NCBI GenBank assembly: GCA_965200795.1 | Contig: CBDAVB010000008.1 | Location: 104,616 to 168,615 of the forward strand | Direction: 5' to 3' | Length of the DNA: 64,000 nt | From: Parashewanella sp965200795 | GTDB lineage: Bacteria; Pseudomonadota; Gammaproteobacteria; Enterobacterales; Shewanellaceae | Shown here: positions 52,762 to 62,448 of the stretch, one piece after another | How positions within the stretch are numbered: the stretch's first letter is position 1 | Layout of the letters: each line of letters starts with the position of its first letter | Notes under the pieces: generated by a model | The model's database searches: none | Told to the model about the DNA's origin: nothing | What the model saw: the letters and a program-made list of their open reading frames with translations, nothing else | Program-made: the position numbers and the translations under genes

Positions 52762-53511
52762 TTATTCAGGAGATTTGCGGAAGTGTTTTAACACCCAATA
52801 TATTGGTTTGAGATCTCTACCTCCAATATGTTTGAAAGGAAAACAAACATAAATAAGCCATTGCCAAAACGACAACATCTGTTTGGCCTCTTGCCAGATA
52901 GCATCCCCGCCAGCCCTTCTGTACTCAGTAATTAACTCCTGAACCATCTTTTCATCAGGTCCTAGATAAACAAACAAACTATGAATATAAACAAGCAAAT
53001 CTTTGGCCTGATGTTTAATTAAACTTAAGTTGCTTAACTTAGATTCAAAATCGATAAAAGTCACGCAGCCCTTATACCAGCAAATATCACGCAAAGCTGG
53101 TCGCCCATGCGCTAAATTCATTTTATGTAAATCAGCCAATGCCAGACTTGAATCTTTCAGGATTATTCTAAGCTGCTCTAATCCGACCTTTTGCTCTTGC
53201 AGCCATTGTTTGACTGTTAACCCTGAATCCTCAACGACGAGATAACCTTGCTGCCGTGTTTTTAAATCATAGCGTTGAGAACAAACGAGCTTAGGAGCGG
53301 GGGCGTGACAATCGTTCATTTTACATAACGTACTAATCTCTCGATTTAAAGATCGGTTAGCGTTTCCTTTCAGCAACCACATAAAACCAAAAAGTTTTTC
53401 AGCTTGCTTTAACCAATATTTTTCACCTTGAAAATCGAAGGCTGAAATACGCTTTCCCTGATTAGAATTCAGCACTTCGAAAAGTTTGTCCTGAAACAAC
53501 TTTTTACTCAT
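52762..53511 (-). CDS. Kinase-like protein of the lipopolysaccharide kinase (InaA/RIO-like) group
   Basis: 249 residues. The protein-kinase-like fold is suggested by the ATP-site lysine in GEKYWLKQ, a hinge (YLVVEDSGLTVKQWL), the catalytic-loop-like LADLHKMNLAHGRPALRDI near 124-142, and the metal-binding FIDFE near 152. In standard kinases the loop is HGDLxxxN; here it is HGRPALRDI, as in some lipopolysaccharide kinases. The substrate may be a lipid-A core sugar, given lpxK and msbA nearby, but that is inference. A MITE separates it from ycaR, so it is probably not in that operon. Confidence 0.6.
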   Translation of the reverse strand: MSKKLFQDKLFEVLNSNQGKRISAFDFQGEKYWLKQAEKLFGFMWLLKGNANRSLNREISTLCKMNDCHAPAPKLVCSQRYDLKTRQQGYLVVEDSGLTVKQWLQEQKVGLEQLRIILKDSSLALADLHKMNLAHGRPALRDICWYKGCVTFIDFESKLSNLSLIKHQAKDLLVYIHSLFVYLGPDEKMVQELITEYRRAGGDAIWQEAKQMLSFWQWLIYVCFPFKHIGGRDLKPIYWVLKHFRKSPE

Positions 53512-53779
53512 AGATTTTTACTTAATTTAAGGGGTTAGTAATTCATGCTATTGAATGAAAAGCATCGATTATGTCTTATCATTAAAAGTATAGCTTCAAT
53601 AATATGAGAATAAAGTTCAAGTAATCAACAAGATGAACAAAACTTCATTTATGTGTCAACAAAATGAAATTTATAACCTTATAAAACAACTGGTTATGAG
53701 AATGATAAAAGTCTTAGAATAAAAAAGGATCAGTAAAGACTGGTGCTCTCAGGAATGTCAAAAATAGAAAGGGAGTCAT

Positions 53780-54043
53780 GAACTCTGTTCCGAAATAACT
53801 TGCCCGTTTCTTCGTTGCAGTGACTTGAAATACTCCAGTATATCTTCGCCACTGCGCCTTGAACCGGACGTTCTGCCTTGAGCTGAAGTTAACAAATGCA
53901 ACTGGACGGAGTACTAGTCATTCTAAACGAAGTTACGAAAGTTTTGTATGCCGGCAATAACTACACCACGCTTTCTCCGCCTTGTATAAGCCTAAGCCAA
54001 AAATAAACGACAGCAAAACAGGGAAGTTATTTTGGGACAGTTC
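53780..54043. mobile_element. MITE, family 1, second copy (264 bp)
   Basis: The right end GGGAAGTTATTTTGGGACAG (from 54021) matches the copy at 37133-37429, and the left end carries CCGAAATAACTTG. The middle is diverged and shorter. It ends one base before the ycaR stop codon. Confidence 0.75.
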
Positions 54044-54044
54044 A

Positions 54045-54224
54045 TTATTTCTTCTCTTCCCATTTATCCGCTTTTTCAGCCAGCAGAACAGGAATACCTT
54101 CTGTGATTGAATAAGCCAGCTTGTCCGCTTTACAGATTAGCTTTTGCGTCTGCTTATCAAAGACCAGTTTACCTTTGCAAACCGGGCAAGCAACGATTTC
54201 GAGTAATTTGCTGTCAAAAGCCAT
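54045..54224 (-). CDS. ycaR: YcaR/Trm112-like zinc-ribbon protein (UPF0434)
   Basis: 59 residues. It begins MAFDSKLLEIVACPVCKGKL with two of the zinc-ribbon cysteines (CPVC), and continues LICKADKLAYSITEGIPVLL. Family members carry the same short ribbon and usually sit between lpxK and kdsB. AAGGAA precedes the ATG, and lpxK ends 17 bases upstream, so it is in the msbA-lpxK-ycaR operon. Function is not established. kdsB is not present; a MITE follows the stop directly. Confidence 0.92.
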   Translation of the reverse strand: MAFDSKLLEIVACPVCKGKLVFDKQTQKLICKADKLAYSITEGIPVLLAEKADKWEEKK

Positions 54225-54241
54225 ATTAAATTCCTTAATGG

Positions 54242-55216
54242 TTACTTTGTAAGTCGCTTCAGCTTCTTAACTAACTGTTGTTCAAACTCTTTTGGTAACT
54301 TTGCGTTCACTGGCAGATACCACCAGTCTGGTCGCGCAAATGCTTTACATTTTACGGCATCTTTTTCAGTCATGATAATAGGAAGATTACCCGAAATGTC
54401 TGAAATTTGCGCCAAATTATATTCTTGATGGTCTTCAAATTCGACTGTTTTGCCGAGCTTATAACCTAGTTGACTCAAGGTATCAAAAAAACGCTGAGGG
54501 TTGCCGATTCCCGCAAATGCCGCGATTTCTTGCCGCGAAAGAACCTCAGCTGACGTCTTTAACGACAACGGCTCACTTGGCTGTAATTGCATCAGATATT
54601 CAGGCTCTTGCGCATTGCCGCCGTTAACAACCGTAAAGTCGACTGACTTTAAACGGCCTTCGGACTCTCTGAGCGGCCCCGCTGGTATTAACTTTTTATT
54701 ACCAAGCCGTCTGTCACCATCAACAATGGCAATTTCAATATCCCGGCCCAGCGCATAATGCTGCAGACCGTCATCACTGATAATAATGTCAACATCATGT
54801 TCTCTCAATAATTGCCGCGCCGCTTGAACTCGTTTGACACCGACAACAAACGGCGCTTGAGTTCGCCGAAAAATCATCGCAGGTTCGTCACCGACGTCTG
54901 CCGCTGAATGCTCATCACTAACTGAAATTACGCCTTTAATATCGGCACCGTACCCTCGGCTAATTACACCAGGTTTATAACCATGCTGACGTAACAGCTC
55001 AATAAGGTAAATCACCATCGGCGTTTTGCCGCTGCCGCCAGCGGTAATATTACCGACGATAATCACAGGCACTGAAAGTTGAGTTTGTTTTTTTAACCCC
55101 AATCTGAACAGGCCGGCGCGGGTAAATGTGATTAATCCGAAAAGCCATGACAGCGGCCAGAGTAGCCACTGTAACCAATGTCCTTGATACCAGATTTTAT
55201 TTATAAACCCTTGCAT
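54242..55216 (-). CDS. lpxK: Tetraacyldisaccharide 4'-kinase
   Basis: 324 residues. It phosphorylates the 4' position of tetraacyldisaccharide 1-phosphate to form lipid IVA, at the inner membrane. One N-terminal hydrophobic helix (LQWLLWPLSWLFGLITF), a P-loop NITAGGSGKTP near 57-67, SRGYGADIKG near 86, DEPAMIFRRTQAPFVVGV, the DDGLQHYALGRDIEIAIVD segment near 148-166 and IPAGPLRE near 175 are all present. It starts eight bases after msbA, so the two are cotranscribed. Confidence 0.97.
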   Translation of the reverse strand: MQGFINKIWYQGHWLQWLLWPLSWLFGLITFTRAGLFRLGLKKQTQLSVPVIIVGNITAGGSGKTPMVIYLIELLRQHGYKPGVISRGYGADIKGVISVSDEHSAADVGDEPAMIFRRTQAPFVVGVKRVQAARQLLREHDVDIIISDDGLQHYALGRDIEIAIVDGDRRLGNKKLIPAGPLRESEGRLKSVDFTVVNGGNAQEPEYLMQLQPSEPLSLKTSAEVLSRQEIAAFAGIGNPQRFFDTLSQLGYKLGKTVEFEDHQEYNLAQISDISGNLPIIMTEKDAVKCKAFARPDWWYLPVNAKLPKEFEQQLVKKLKRLTK

Positions 55217-55224
55217 CAGTCGTC

Positions 55225-57033
55225 CTATGCACTGAACTGCATCGAATAAAGTCTGGCGTAATGGCCGTCTTTTTCAATTAATGATTTATGGTCACCACGC
55301 TCGATCACTTCACCGCGCTCAATCACTAAAATTTCGTCAGCATTTTCAACAGTTGATAATCGGTGCGCAATCACAACCGATGTGCGGTTATGACGTAAAT
55401 TATCTAAACCTAATTGGATCGCTTTTTCTGATTCTGTATCTAACGCTGAAGTCGCTTCATCCAAAATTAGTACCGGAGCATTACGAAGCATGGCACGAGC
55501 AATCGCAATACGCTGACGCTGACCGCCTGAAAGCAATACTCCGTTTTCACCGACCATGGTATCTAAACCGTCAGGCAATTCTTGAATGAACTCCATCGCA
55601 TAAGCTAAACGCGCCGCTTCTTCAATTTGTTCACGAGTAACTTCTCCCGGATACGCATAAGCGATATTATTAGCGATGGTGTCGTTGAACAAAGTCACCT
55701 GCTGAGAAACTAAGGCTATCTGGCCGCGCAGAGAAGCCAGTGAGTAATCATTTACACTTACGTCATCAAGCTTGATGTCACCGCGCTCCAATCCGGAGTA
55801 AAAACGTGTGATCAAATTTGCCATTGTCGATTTACCTGAGCCGGAACGGCCGACTAACGCGACAGACTTACCCGGCTGAACATCAAAATTCACGCCTTTA
55901 AGCGCTAAATCTTCTTGCTCCGGATAACGGAAACTCACATTCTCAAACGCTAAGCGCCCTTTGACCCGTTCAGTTTCAAATTTACCTTCATCGGCTTCCG
56001 GCGCTTTATCCAGCAATTCAAAAACCGTAGAACATGCCGCCAGACCGCGCTGAAATTCAGCGTTAACACGGGATAAGTTTTTAATAGGCTGAAGCATGGC
56101 TAACATTGCCGCGATAACGGCGGTAAAGGTACCAGCGGTTAGTTCTTCCATTAAACTGTCAAAACTTGCCGCGTATAAAACAAAAGCCAGCGCGAAAGAA
56201 CCGATAATCATAATCACCGGCTGACTTATCGCTTGTGCTACGGCCAGTTTCATATTTTGCTGTCTATTTGAGTTATTCACTCTGGCAAAGCGTGCTTTTT
56301 CAGTTTCCTGGCCACCAAAAGCGAGCACATTTTTATGCCCTTTCAGCATCTGCTCAGTCGCTGCTGTCACCCCGCCCATCGCCGCTTGAATTTGTTTAGA
56401 AACTTTACGAAACCTACGACTGACTACGATAACAACAAGACCGATCAAAGGGCCGATAACTAAAATACAAATCGACAGTTTCCACGACAGGTGCAACATC
56501 ATGCCGAGCATACCGATAACCGTCACACTATCACGCACCATAGATATCAAAGCGCTGCCAGACGCTCGCGCGATCTGCTCGGTATCGAAAGTAACACGAG
56601 AAATTAAATTACCCGTGTTTTCACGGTCAATGTAACTGACAGGTAAGCTCAGATAATGATCAAACACCTGCTGACGCAGGGTCATGATCAACCGTGAACT
56701 CATGTAAGAGATACAATAGGTTGAGACAAAGTTAGCCAGGCCCCGAATAAAGAACATGCCGACGACAAAGAAAGGCGCTTTTATCAGCATTTCATTATCG
56801 CCGTTAAAACCTTGACTGACAGGCAAAATATCACCGGCGACGTTCGCTACCGCCGAAGGCCGGGAGAATCCCTCATCGATAAAGGGCTTGATGAAATACA
56901 TAAAAGTGACATCGACTATGCCGTACGCGGCTAGCGCGAGTACCGCGATGATAAACATTGTTTTCATCGGCAGCAGATAGCCCATTAACCTTTTAAATAC
57001 CGGGCCTGACGATTGTTCAGTAGATATTGTCAT
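55225..57033 (-). CDS. msbA: Lipid A export ABC transporter MsbA
   Basis: 602 residues. It flips lipid A-core across the inner membrane. Six membrane helices (about 1-330) are fused to an ATPase domain with Walker A ALVGRSGSGKST near 380-391, Q-loop IALVSQQVTLFNDT, signature LLSGGQRQRIAIARAML near 486-502, Walker B VLILDEATSALD near 506-517 and the H-loop VIAHRLST. It is a half-transporter that works as a homodimer. It is the first gene of the msbA-lpxK-ycaR operon, with comEC 34 bases upstream on the same strand. Confidence 0.97.
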   Translation of the reverse strand: MTISTEQSSGPVFKRLMGYLLPMKTMFIIAVLALAAYGIVDVTFMYFIKPFIDEGFSRPSAVANVAGDILPVSQGFNGDNEMLIKAPFFVVGMFFIRGLANFVSTYCISYMSSRLIMTLRQQVFDHYLSLPVSYIDRENTGNLISRVTFDTEQIARASGSALISMVRDSVTVIGMLGMMLHLSWKLSICILVIGPLIGLVVIVVSRRFRKVSKQIQAAMGGVTAATEQMLKGHKNVLAFGGQETEKARFARVNNSNRQQNMKLAVAQAISQPVIMIIGSFALAFVLYAASFDSLMEELTAGTFTAVIAAMLAMLQPIKNLSRVNAEFQRGLAACSTVFELLDKAPEADEGKFETERVKGRLAFENVSFRYPEQEDLALKGVNFDVQPGKSVALVGRSGSGKSTMANLITRFYSGLERGDIKLDDVSVNDYSLASLRGQIALVSQQVTLFNDTIANNIAYAYPGEVTREQIEEAARLAYAMEFIQELPDGLDTMVGENGVLLSGGQRQRIAIARAMLRNAPVLILDEATSALDTESEKAIQLGLDNLRHNRTSVVIAHRLSTVENADEILVIERGEVIERGDHKSLIEKDGHYARLYSMQFSA

Positions 57034-57067
57034 TTATTATGCTGGCATATAATACAAAAATCGCATT

Positions 57068-59344
57068 CTACCTAAATTCCGCGAACTTAAACAGTTGGTT
57101 ATACCAATATGGGGCAATATCTGTCCGGTAACCTTGTACTCTGATTCTATTTTCCTCAAAAATCAACGTAAGCTGTCCTTCGTTGCCTGATACTAAAATG
57201 TTATCGGCAGCCATTAAATAACGCTCTACAATTTCTGTTTTTGGAAATCCCCAATGGTTTTGGTAACCCGCCGCAACGAGCACAATTTCAGGGCTGACCG
57301 CTGAAATAAAAGCTGCGGAAGACGAAGTTTTACTGCCGTGATGGGGTGCCAGCATCACATCACTTTGGAGTGAGATTTTCATATTCAATATTTCGTTTTC
57401 AGCGAACCTTTCTATATCACCGGTTAACAAAACAGTATGCTGACCGTCATCAATTCGTATAACACATGAACCGTCATTTGAATCCACGGGTGTAACCGGC
57501 CAGAGGTAGTCTAATTTAATCCCTTGCCAGCGCTCTTGTCTCGGCGAACACGCGGTAGCTTTGATTTTACTCGAATTAAACACCACTTCGGCGTCAGGCG
57601 CGTATTGGGTTAACGCGTTTAATCCGCCGCGGTGATCATTATCACCGTGACTGATGATAATCTTATCGATTTGATTTATTCCGCGAGCCTGAAGAAAAGG
57701 AATAACGCTGCGCTTGGCGTAGCTGAAATCACCGAACCGAGCGCCCGTGTCGTAAATAATACTGCGGCCGTTGTTCTCGATCACCATTGCCAGCCCCTGG
57801 CCGACATCTAACATATGCAAATACCAGCGATGTTTATCTTCCGTAAGACTTGCGACTAGCTGTAGGCCCGCAGGGGCAAAAAATAATAAAGCTATCCATC
57901 TGCGATATGAAAAACGCTGAACAATGAAAATGCCGACGCCGGCCAGCGATAGAATAAACGGCATCACATGCCGGTCAGCCGGAATAAACCAGCTTAAGGG
58001 TAAAGCGTCAACCCAGGCAATAAACCATGAAAAAACATCTAAGCTGATATTCGCCAGCTCAAGCGCTAACAGCCAATTAGCGGAAAATAATAATCCGACT
58101 GACCATATAACGAATCCGACCAAAGCTAACGGGATAACAAACACACTAAAAATCGGCACCACAATCAGGTTAACCCAAACGGAATGTAAGCTTGCGCCGC
58201 CGAATAAAATGCAGCCGGCAACGCCCAATATCACGGAAATACCGCACTGAATTAACGCCAGCTGTCTGGCCTTTGCTTTTAACGATATTTGCTGCAAATG
58301 TATTTCACCGTTCACGGAGTAACTGATGCTTAATAAAATCACGCTGATGGCGATAAATGACAGCCACAAACCGGCACTCAGCATCGCCATAGGATCGAAA
58401 AATAACACCAGAAACAGCGCTAACAACAGGCGCTCCCACGGGGATGAGTAACGCTCAAACACACTCAACCCAAGAACCGCCGTCAGCATTATCAGCGCCC
58501 GTTGAGTCGGTATCGAAAAGCCGGCCAAATAGGCATAACCCAAGGCGGTCATCAGACTGACGGCCACTGAGATATAAAGGTTTCGTAACCCGAAACAAGG
58601 ACTGAACCGGGACAGTCCGTAAAAAAGAATCAGGAATGTCCAGCCGCCGACAACGGACAGGTGTAAACCCGAAATTGAAATCAGATGCCCCGTACCGCTG
58701 TGCCTGAGTTGCTGCCATCGCTCAGCGGATAACCGGGTTTTATCGCCGAATAATAAAGCTGACAACAGATCAGCGTTCGATAGTCGCCGCGCTTTTTCAA
58801 TGAAATTCCGCCTCAATGAATTGCGAACACTGAACTCAGCAGAGACTAAACTCGCATGCTTGACATTAGCCCTGCCAATAACGTGACGACTGAGAAAATG
58901 TTTTTGCTGATTAAACCCGCCTTGATTTAATACATTAGTAATACTTTTGGCTTTTAATTTGAAATCATAAACTTGATTCGGATACACAGGTGATGTCGTT
59001 CGCCAGTAAATTCTCATGTACTGATCAGGCTTATACATTAATTCCGGTTTAACTAAGCGAATATCAGCGGATATCCAGTCGCGTTCCTGACTGACAAGTG
59101 CTATGATCTCAGCACGCACATTTATAATATTTGCTGTTGAATTAGTTTGATAATTAAGCAGTGAATGCGCAAAGCCTGAAATCCACAAAACGGATAACAG
59201 CGCACCAGAAAGCACCCATGCTTTTCGAATGAGTGCAGTTAGTAGCAATACTACTCCTGGAGCAACATAAGCAAACGGCAGCAGTGATGGCCAGAAAATC
59301 GCTGATAATGATGTGGCGCAAAAGCCGAACATAAAACGATTCAT
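57068..59344 (-). CDS. comEC: DNA uptake channel ComEC/Rec2
   Basis: 758 residues from the ATG at 59344 (MNRFMFGFC). An upstream extension to 59434 would run into the divergent DUF2062 gene and is unlikely. It carries single-stranded DNA across the inner membrane during natural transformation. Hydrophobic helices and an N-terminal OB-like DUF4131 region come first, then the Competence domain (ALLFGDKTRLSAERWQQLR, HLISISGLHLSVVGG), many membrane helices, and a C-terminal metallo-beta-lactamase domain (HMLDVGQGLAMVIE, IISHGDNDHRGGL, LAPHHGSKTSSS). All metal-site motifs are present, so it looks intact. Confidence 0.95.
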   Translation of the reverse strand: MNRFMFGFCATSLSAIFWPSLLPFAYVAPGVVLLLTALIRKAWVLSGALLSVLWISGFAHSLLNYQTNSTANIINVRAEIIALVSQERDWISADIRLVKPELMYKPDQYMRIYWRTTSPVYPNQVYDFKLKAKSITNVLNQGGFNQQKHFLSRHVIGRANVKHASLVSAEFSVRNSLRRNFIEKARRLSNADLLSALLFGDKTRLSAERWQQLRHSGTGHLISISGLHLSVVGGWTFLILFYGLSRFSPCFGLRNLYISVAVSLMTALGYAYLAGFSIPTQRALIMLTAVLGLSVFERYSSPWERLLLALFLVLFFDPMAMLSAGLWLSFIAISVILLSISYSVNGEIHLQQISLKAKARQLALIQCGISVILGVAGCILFGGASLHSVWVNLIVVPIFSVFVIPLALVGFVIWSVGLLFSANWLLALELANISLDVFSWFIAWVDALPLSWFIPADRHVMPFILSLAGVGIFIVQRFSYRRWIALLFFAPAGLQLVASLTEDKHRWYLHMLDVGQGLAMVIENNGRSIIYDTGARFGDFSYAKRSVIPFLQARGINQIDKIIISHGDNDHRGGLNALTQYAPDAEVVFNSSKIKATACSPRQERWQGIKLDYLWPVTPVDSNDGSCVIRIDDGQHTVLLTGDIERFAENEILNMKISLQSDVMLAPHHGSKTSSSAAFISAVSPEIVLVAAGYQNHWGFPKTEIVERYLMAADNILVSGNEGQLTLIFEENRIRVQGYRTDIAPYWYNQLFKFAEFR

Positions 59345-59371
59345 AGTTATATTTAAACAGCAATTCGACCT

Positions 59372-59875
59372 ATGCCAAAGAAATTTATCAAAAAATACAT
59401 GCCTGATCCGAATATCGTTCGCAATCATAAGCATTTAAGAATCTTCGGAAAGTTACTCCACAATCCCAATTTATGGCATTTAAACCGCAAATCGGCTCCC
59501 GGCGCGTTTGCCGTCGGTTTATTTTTCGCCTGGGTGCCGGTACCTTTTCAGATGATTTTAGCCGCCGGCGCGGCAATTATATTTAACGTAAACCTTCCGT
59601 TGTCTGTCGTGCTGGTTTGGTTAACCAACCCGATGACCATGCCATTTTTATTTTACGGCGCTTATTGGGTTGGAACTAAGATCCTCAATCAGCCGACACA
59701 AGATGTGGCATTTGAATTAACGTGGAAATGGCTTGAACAGTCACTTGCGACAATTGGTCCGCCATTTTTATTGGGGTGCGCGGTGCTCGGCGTGATTTCT
59801 TCTGTGCTGGGTTATTCGATTATAAAATTTCTATGGTATCGGGCGATTAAGAAACGCTGGAAAAGAAGAAATTGA
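59372..59875 (+). CDS. DUF2062 membrane protein
   Basis: 167 residues. The DUF2062 hallmarks are SAPGAFAVGLFFAWVPVPFQ near 41-60 and WLTNPMTMPFLFYGAYWVG near 84-102, with two or three membrane segments and a basic tail. Function unknown. It is divergent from comEC with only 27 bases between starts, an arrangement also seen in Pseudomonas-type genomes where DUF2062, comEC, msbA and lpxK are neighbours. Confidence 0.92.
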   Translation: MPKKFIKKYMPDPNIVRNHKHLRIFGKLLHNPNLWHLNRKSAPGAFAVGLFFAWVPVPFQMILAAGAAIIFNVNLPLSVVLVWLTNPMTMPFLFYGAYWVGTKILNQPTQDVAFELTWKWLEQSLATIGPPFLLGCAVLGVISSVLGYSIIKFLWYRAIKKRWKRRN

Positions 59876-59942
59876 TCCGGGCGCGATTTAGTTATCCGCT
59901 GGCCTTTTGCCGGACGGCCCGCTTAAACCTGAAAAAAGTAAT

Positions 59943-59968
59943 CCACTGTCTTTCAGACGGTGGTTGTT
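59943..59968 (+). terminator. Hairpin after the DUF2062 gene
   Basis: CCACTGTC/GACGGTGG stem with a 5-base loop and a short TTGTT tail. Confidence 0.4.
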
Positions 59969-60081
59969 AAGATTATCGAATAGAAAAATTAAAAAATAAG
60001 GGCTCGCTCTTTGTTATCGATTTTTAATATGTAACGGAGTTTTATTGCTTTTATACGTTTTATCAGATGGGAGAAAGGCTA

Positions 60082-61548
60082 ATGAGCAATCAAGTCACTT
60101 TAGTTTCAATTCCGCCGGCTCCGTTTGAAACCTCCGAATCTTCAGGATTAATCCTTACGGATTATGACGCTGACGATGTAAAAAAAACGATAACAGCACT
60201 TGATGCACTAAAGACAAATGGCACCTCATACAGATTTATCTTTGATGAAGTGTTAAAACAAGGGCGTTTTCCATTTGATTTGCCGGATAGCGTCATATCC
60301 AGTGAATTTGAAGACGGCAGGAAATTTACCCAGATTGTCATTCGTGTTTTAACGGGGCGGCTAAATCTCACCCCGCCTTTAACTCTGCAACAATCAGTAA
60401 ATGGGATCTTGTGGGTAAACTGTACAGGCAGTAGCGGCGTAAAAGAAATTTTTGATTCCGTTGATAAGGTCATAAAGCCGTCAAATGAGGATAGAGCGCG
60501 ATGGAATGCCGTAAAAGAAGAAATTACAGCAAAAATAAATGACTTCTCCGGCGGCAGTGATGACGGCACGCAAAAGATTCTGTCCCATTTAGGCACACGG
60601 TTGCAAGGCTGCGGAACATTGGCTGTTTGTGAATGTAAGAGTGCTTGTAAATGCGGATATAACGCTAAGATTCTCCTCCCGGGACAGCTAGACAATTATT
60701 TCAAACGAGACACCTCTGAACAGGAAAAACGAGAAATAGAGCGAGAACTGGAAAAACTTGAGCGCACCCTAGGGCAACTTTTCAAAAAAGGGTATTTTCC
60801 GTTATCACTAAAGAAAAAAACCTTTATCGAACTCGGAAAAATCGAACCGGCCGCGATTAATTCTTTAATTAGCACGGTTTATTACTTTCTTCTTAATCTC
60901 AGCGCGGATATTGACAGGAATACAAAAGCGATTGAGTGTCTGGATTGCTGCCTGAAATGGCTGCATTTTAAAGACGAAATATTTGTCGCGGATATTTACT
61001 CAGTATTAAGTTCCGGGGAATTAAAAGAGTTAGAAAAAATTCGGCCCGCTGGTATCAGAGGACTAATTCGCAGCAGGCTGAAAGCCCTCTACTCTGATCT
61101 TAAAAAAGAGGAAAAGAGCTTACCTTCTCCGGTAAAAAACCGCTATCACGATCTATCAATAGTCGAGCCTCACTCCCATAAAAATAGAAGAAACCCTTCA
61201 CACCTTAAGTCTGCGACTAAAAACCCTGAAGCCTATTACAGACCTGATGAGTACCAAAAAGCAGTCGAGCAAAACTGGGATTTGATAGAGGACTTTCTCG
61301 AAATTGACAGGCTTGCTGAAAGCTGGTTAAAAATTAAATTTGTAATAGACGATAAAGACATTGCTCATATCGATGTCACTGACCGCTGTAGTTTGCTAGA
61401 AATTCTGAAGAATTTATTAAAAATACACCCTAAAAGAAACAGTTTATTTTTAGCGGCCTTAACGGCGGATTCCGGGAGCAGTATAAGTGAAAACATATCC
61501 AAATCAATCAAACATTCCCTTGAAGCGAATCGTAAACAAAATTCCTAA
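60082..61548 (+). CDS. Unknown 488-residue protein
   Basis: I do not recognise this protein. The ATG at 60082 lies after GGGAGAAAGG; an ATG at 60067 is five codons upstream. A cysteine-rich patch, CGTLAVCECKSACKCGYN, near residues 182-199 suggests metal binding. A charged coiled coil follows (EQEKREIERELEKLERTLG, about 217-235). The C-terminal half is helical with basic stretches. There is no signal peptide or membrane segment. It stands alone, and nothing indicates its function. Confidence 0.65.
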   Translation: MSNQVTLVSIPPAPFETSESSGLILTDYDADDVKKTITALDALKTNGTSYRFIFDEVLKQGRFPFDLPDSVISSEFEDGRKFTQIVIRVLTGRLNLTPPLTLQQSVNGILWVNCTGSSGVKEIFDSVDKVIKPSNEDRARWNAVKEEITAKINDFSGGSDDGTQKILSHLGTRLQGCGTLAVCECKSACKCGYNAKILLPGQLDNYFKRDTSEQEKREIERELEKLERTLGQLFKKGYFPLSLKKKTFIELGKIEPAAINSLISTVYYFLLNLSADIDRNTKAIECLDCCLKWLHFKDEIFVADIYSVLSSGELKELEKIRPAGIRGLIRSRLKALYSDLKKEEKSLPSPVKNRYHDLSIVEPHSHKNRRNPSHLKSATKNPEAYYRPDEYQKAVEQNWDLIEDFLEIDRLAESWLKIKFVIDDKDIAHIDVTDRCSLLEILKNLLKIHPKRNSLFLAALTADSGSSISENISKSIKHSLEANRKQNS

Positions 61549-62048
61549 AAAATCAGCTAACCGCTTTAAATTGCTTCAATTTAACTTACCGAAAGGCGGG
61601 ACAACTATTATTCACCCGAAGAGTGTACCGCCATACGCTCACAATGCGAAGCCAAATGTCATGTCTCAATAATGATTGAATAGCGGAGGTGACATTAAGA
61701 CTTGGCTTTTTTGCTACTTTTATCCCGGAAAAAGGAGTTGGCCGCATCCTTAAGCGCGGATGAAATTACCGACATAAAAAACCGCCGTTACTCCGTTTGC
61801 CGGCAGCGAGGCTTTAATAACGGAAAGATAAGCTTATTCCGTTCGGAATAATCAGAAACTGTCACCTGCGGGTGCGGTGATGCTGAATTCTGAGATCCGG
61901 GCAGTTTAACCAAAAGGTGACGCCTGTGTTGAAAAACGCCGGTATGACTATACGAATATTCTTGGTTTACATCTCAATTATGAGCAAATTTTCATATACC
62001 ATTAATCCCAACGGAAAACTTACTCTTAATTATATTTATATCGCTAAA
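61549..62048 (+). other. Intergenic region before the J-domain operon
   Basis: About 500 bases with no convincing gene. AACGGAA and TTCCGTT arms around an ATAAGCTTAT centre near 61818-61842 form a short inverted repeat that could be an operator. A GTGACA near 61690 and CTGTCACC near 61858 are not long enough to call an element. Confidence 0.4.
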
Positions 62049-62076
62049 TTGCATCTTCACATATCAGAGGTATAAT
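62049..62076 (+). promoter_or_regulatory. Sigma-70 promoter of the J-domain operon
   Basis: TTGCAT at 62049-62054, a 16-base spacer, and a perfect TATAAT at 62071-62076. The gene starts 68 bases downstream. Confidence 0.65.
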
Positions 62077-62143
62077 CTCTCAGTTGGGGCTTTTCTTTTC
62101 TCCAAACTTCCGGTTTCTAAGCTACTGAACTTAAGGTCATTTA

Positions 62144-62425
62144 ATGATTAACCATTTCAGCGTTCTCGGTATCAAACCCAATGCTAAAGATGATGAAATT
62201 AAAAAGGCGTATAAGCGCCTTTCCAACAAATATCACCCAGATAAGCTGATTAATGCTTCTGATTCAGACAAAGAGCAGGCTGCGACGTTATTGCATCGCA
62301 TTCAGACCGCCTATGATGTGTTATCAGACCCTAAAACGAGAAAAGCATTCATCAGAGATTTCAATAACGTCATTGTCAAAGATCCAAGCCAGGCAATGCG
62401 AGAGCTTTGGGACAGTTATTTTTAA
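62144..62425 (+). CDS. J-domain-only co-chaperone
   Basis: 93 residues. A single DnaJ domain: HFSVLGIKPNAKDDEIKKAY, KRLSNKYHPDKL with HPD at 31-33, then LHRIQTAYDVLSDPKTRKAF. A short tail follows with no Gly/Phe linker, zinc region or substrate domain. HPD stimulates the ATPase of an Hsp70. It would direct DnaK to a particular target, probably the products of the next genes. First gene of a compact operon with a good sigma-70 promoter. Confidence 0.88.
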   Translation: MINHFSVLGIKPNAKDDEIKKAYKRLSNKYHPDKLINASDSDKEQAATLLHRIQTAYDVLSDPKTRKAFIRDFNNVIVKDPSQAMRELWDSYF

Positions 62426-62448
62426 ATTTCAGCATTCCGGGTTTATTA

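Noticed and set aside
61487..61672. A 61-codon ORF overlapping the end of the unknown gene at 60082-61548
   Set aside because: It overlaps by more than 60 bases in another frame, with no ribosome site and no recognisable product.
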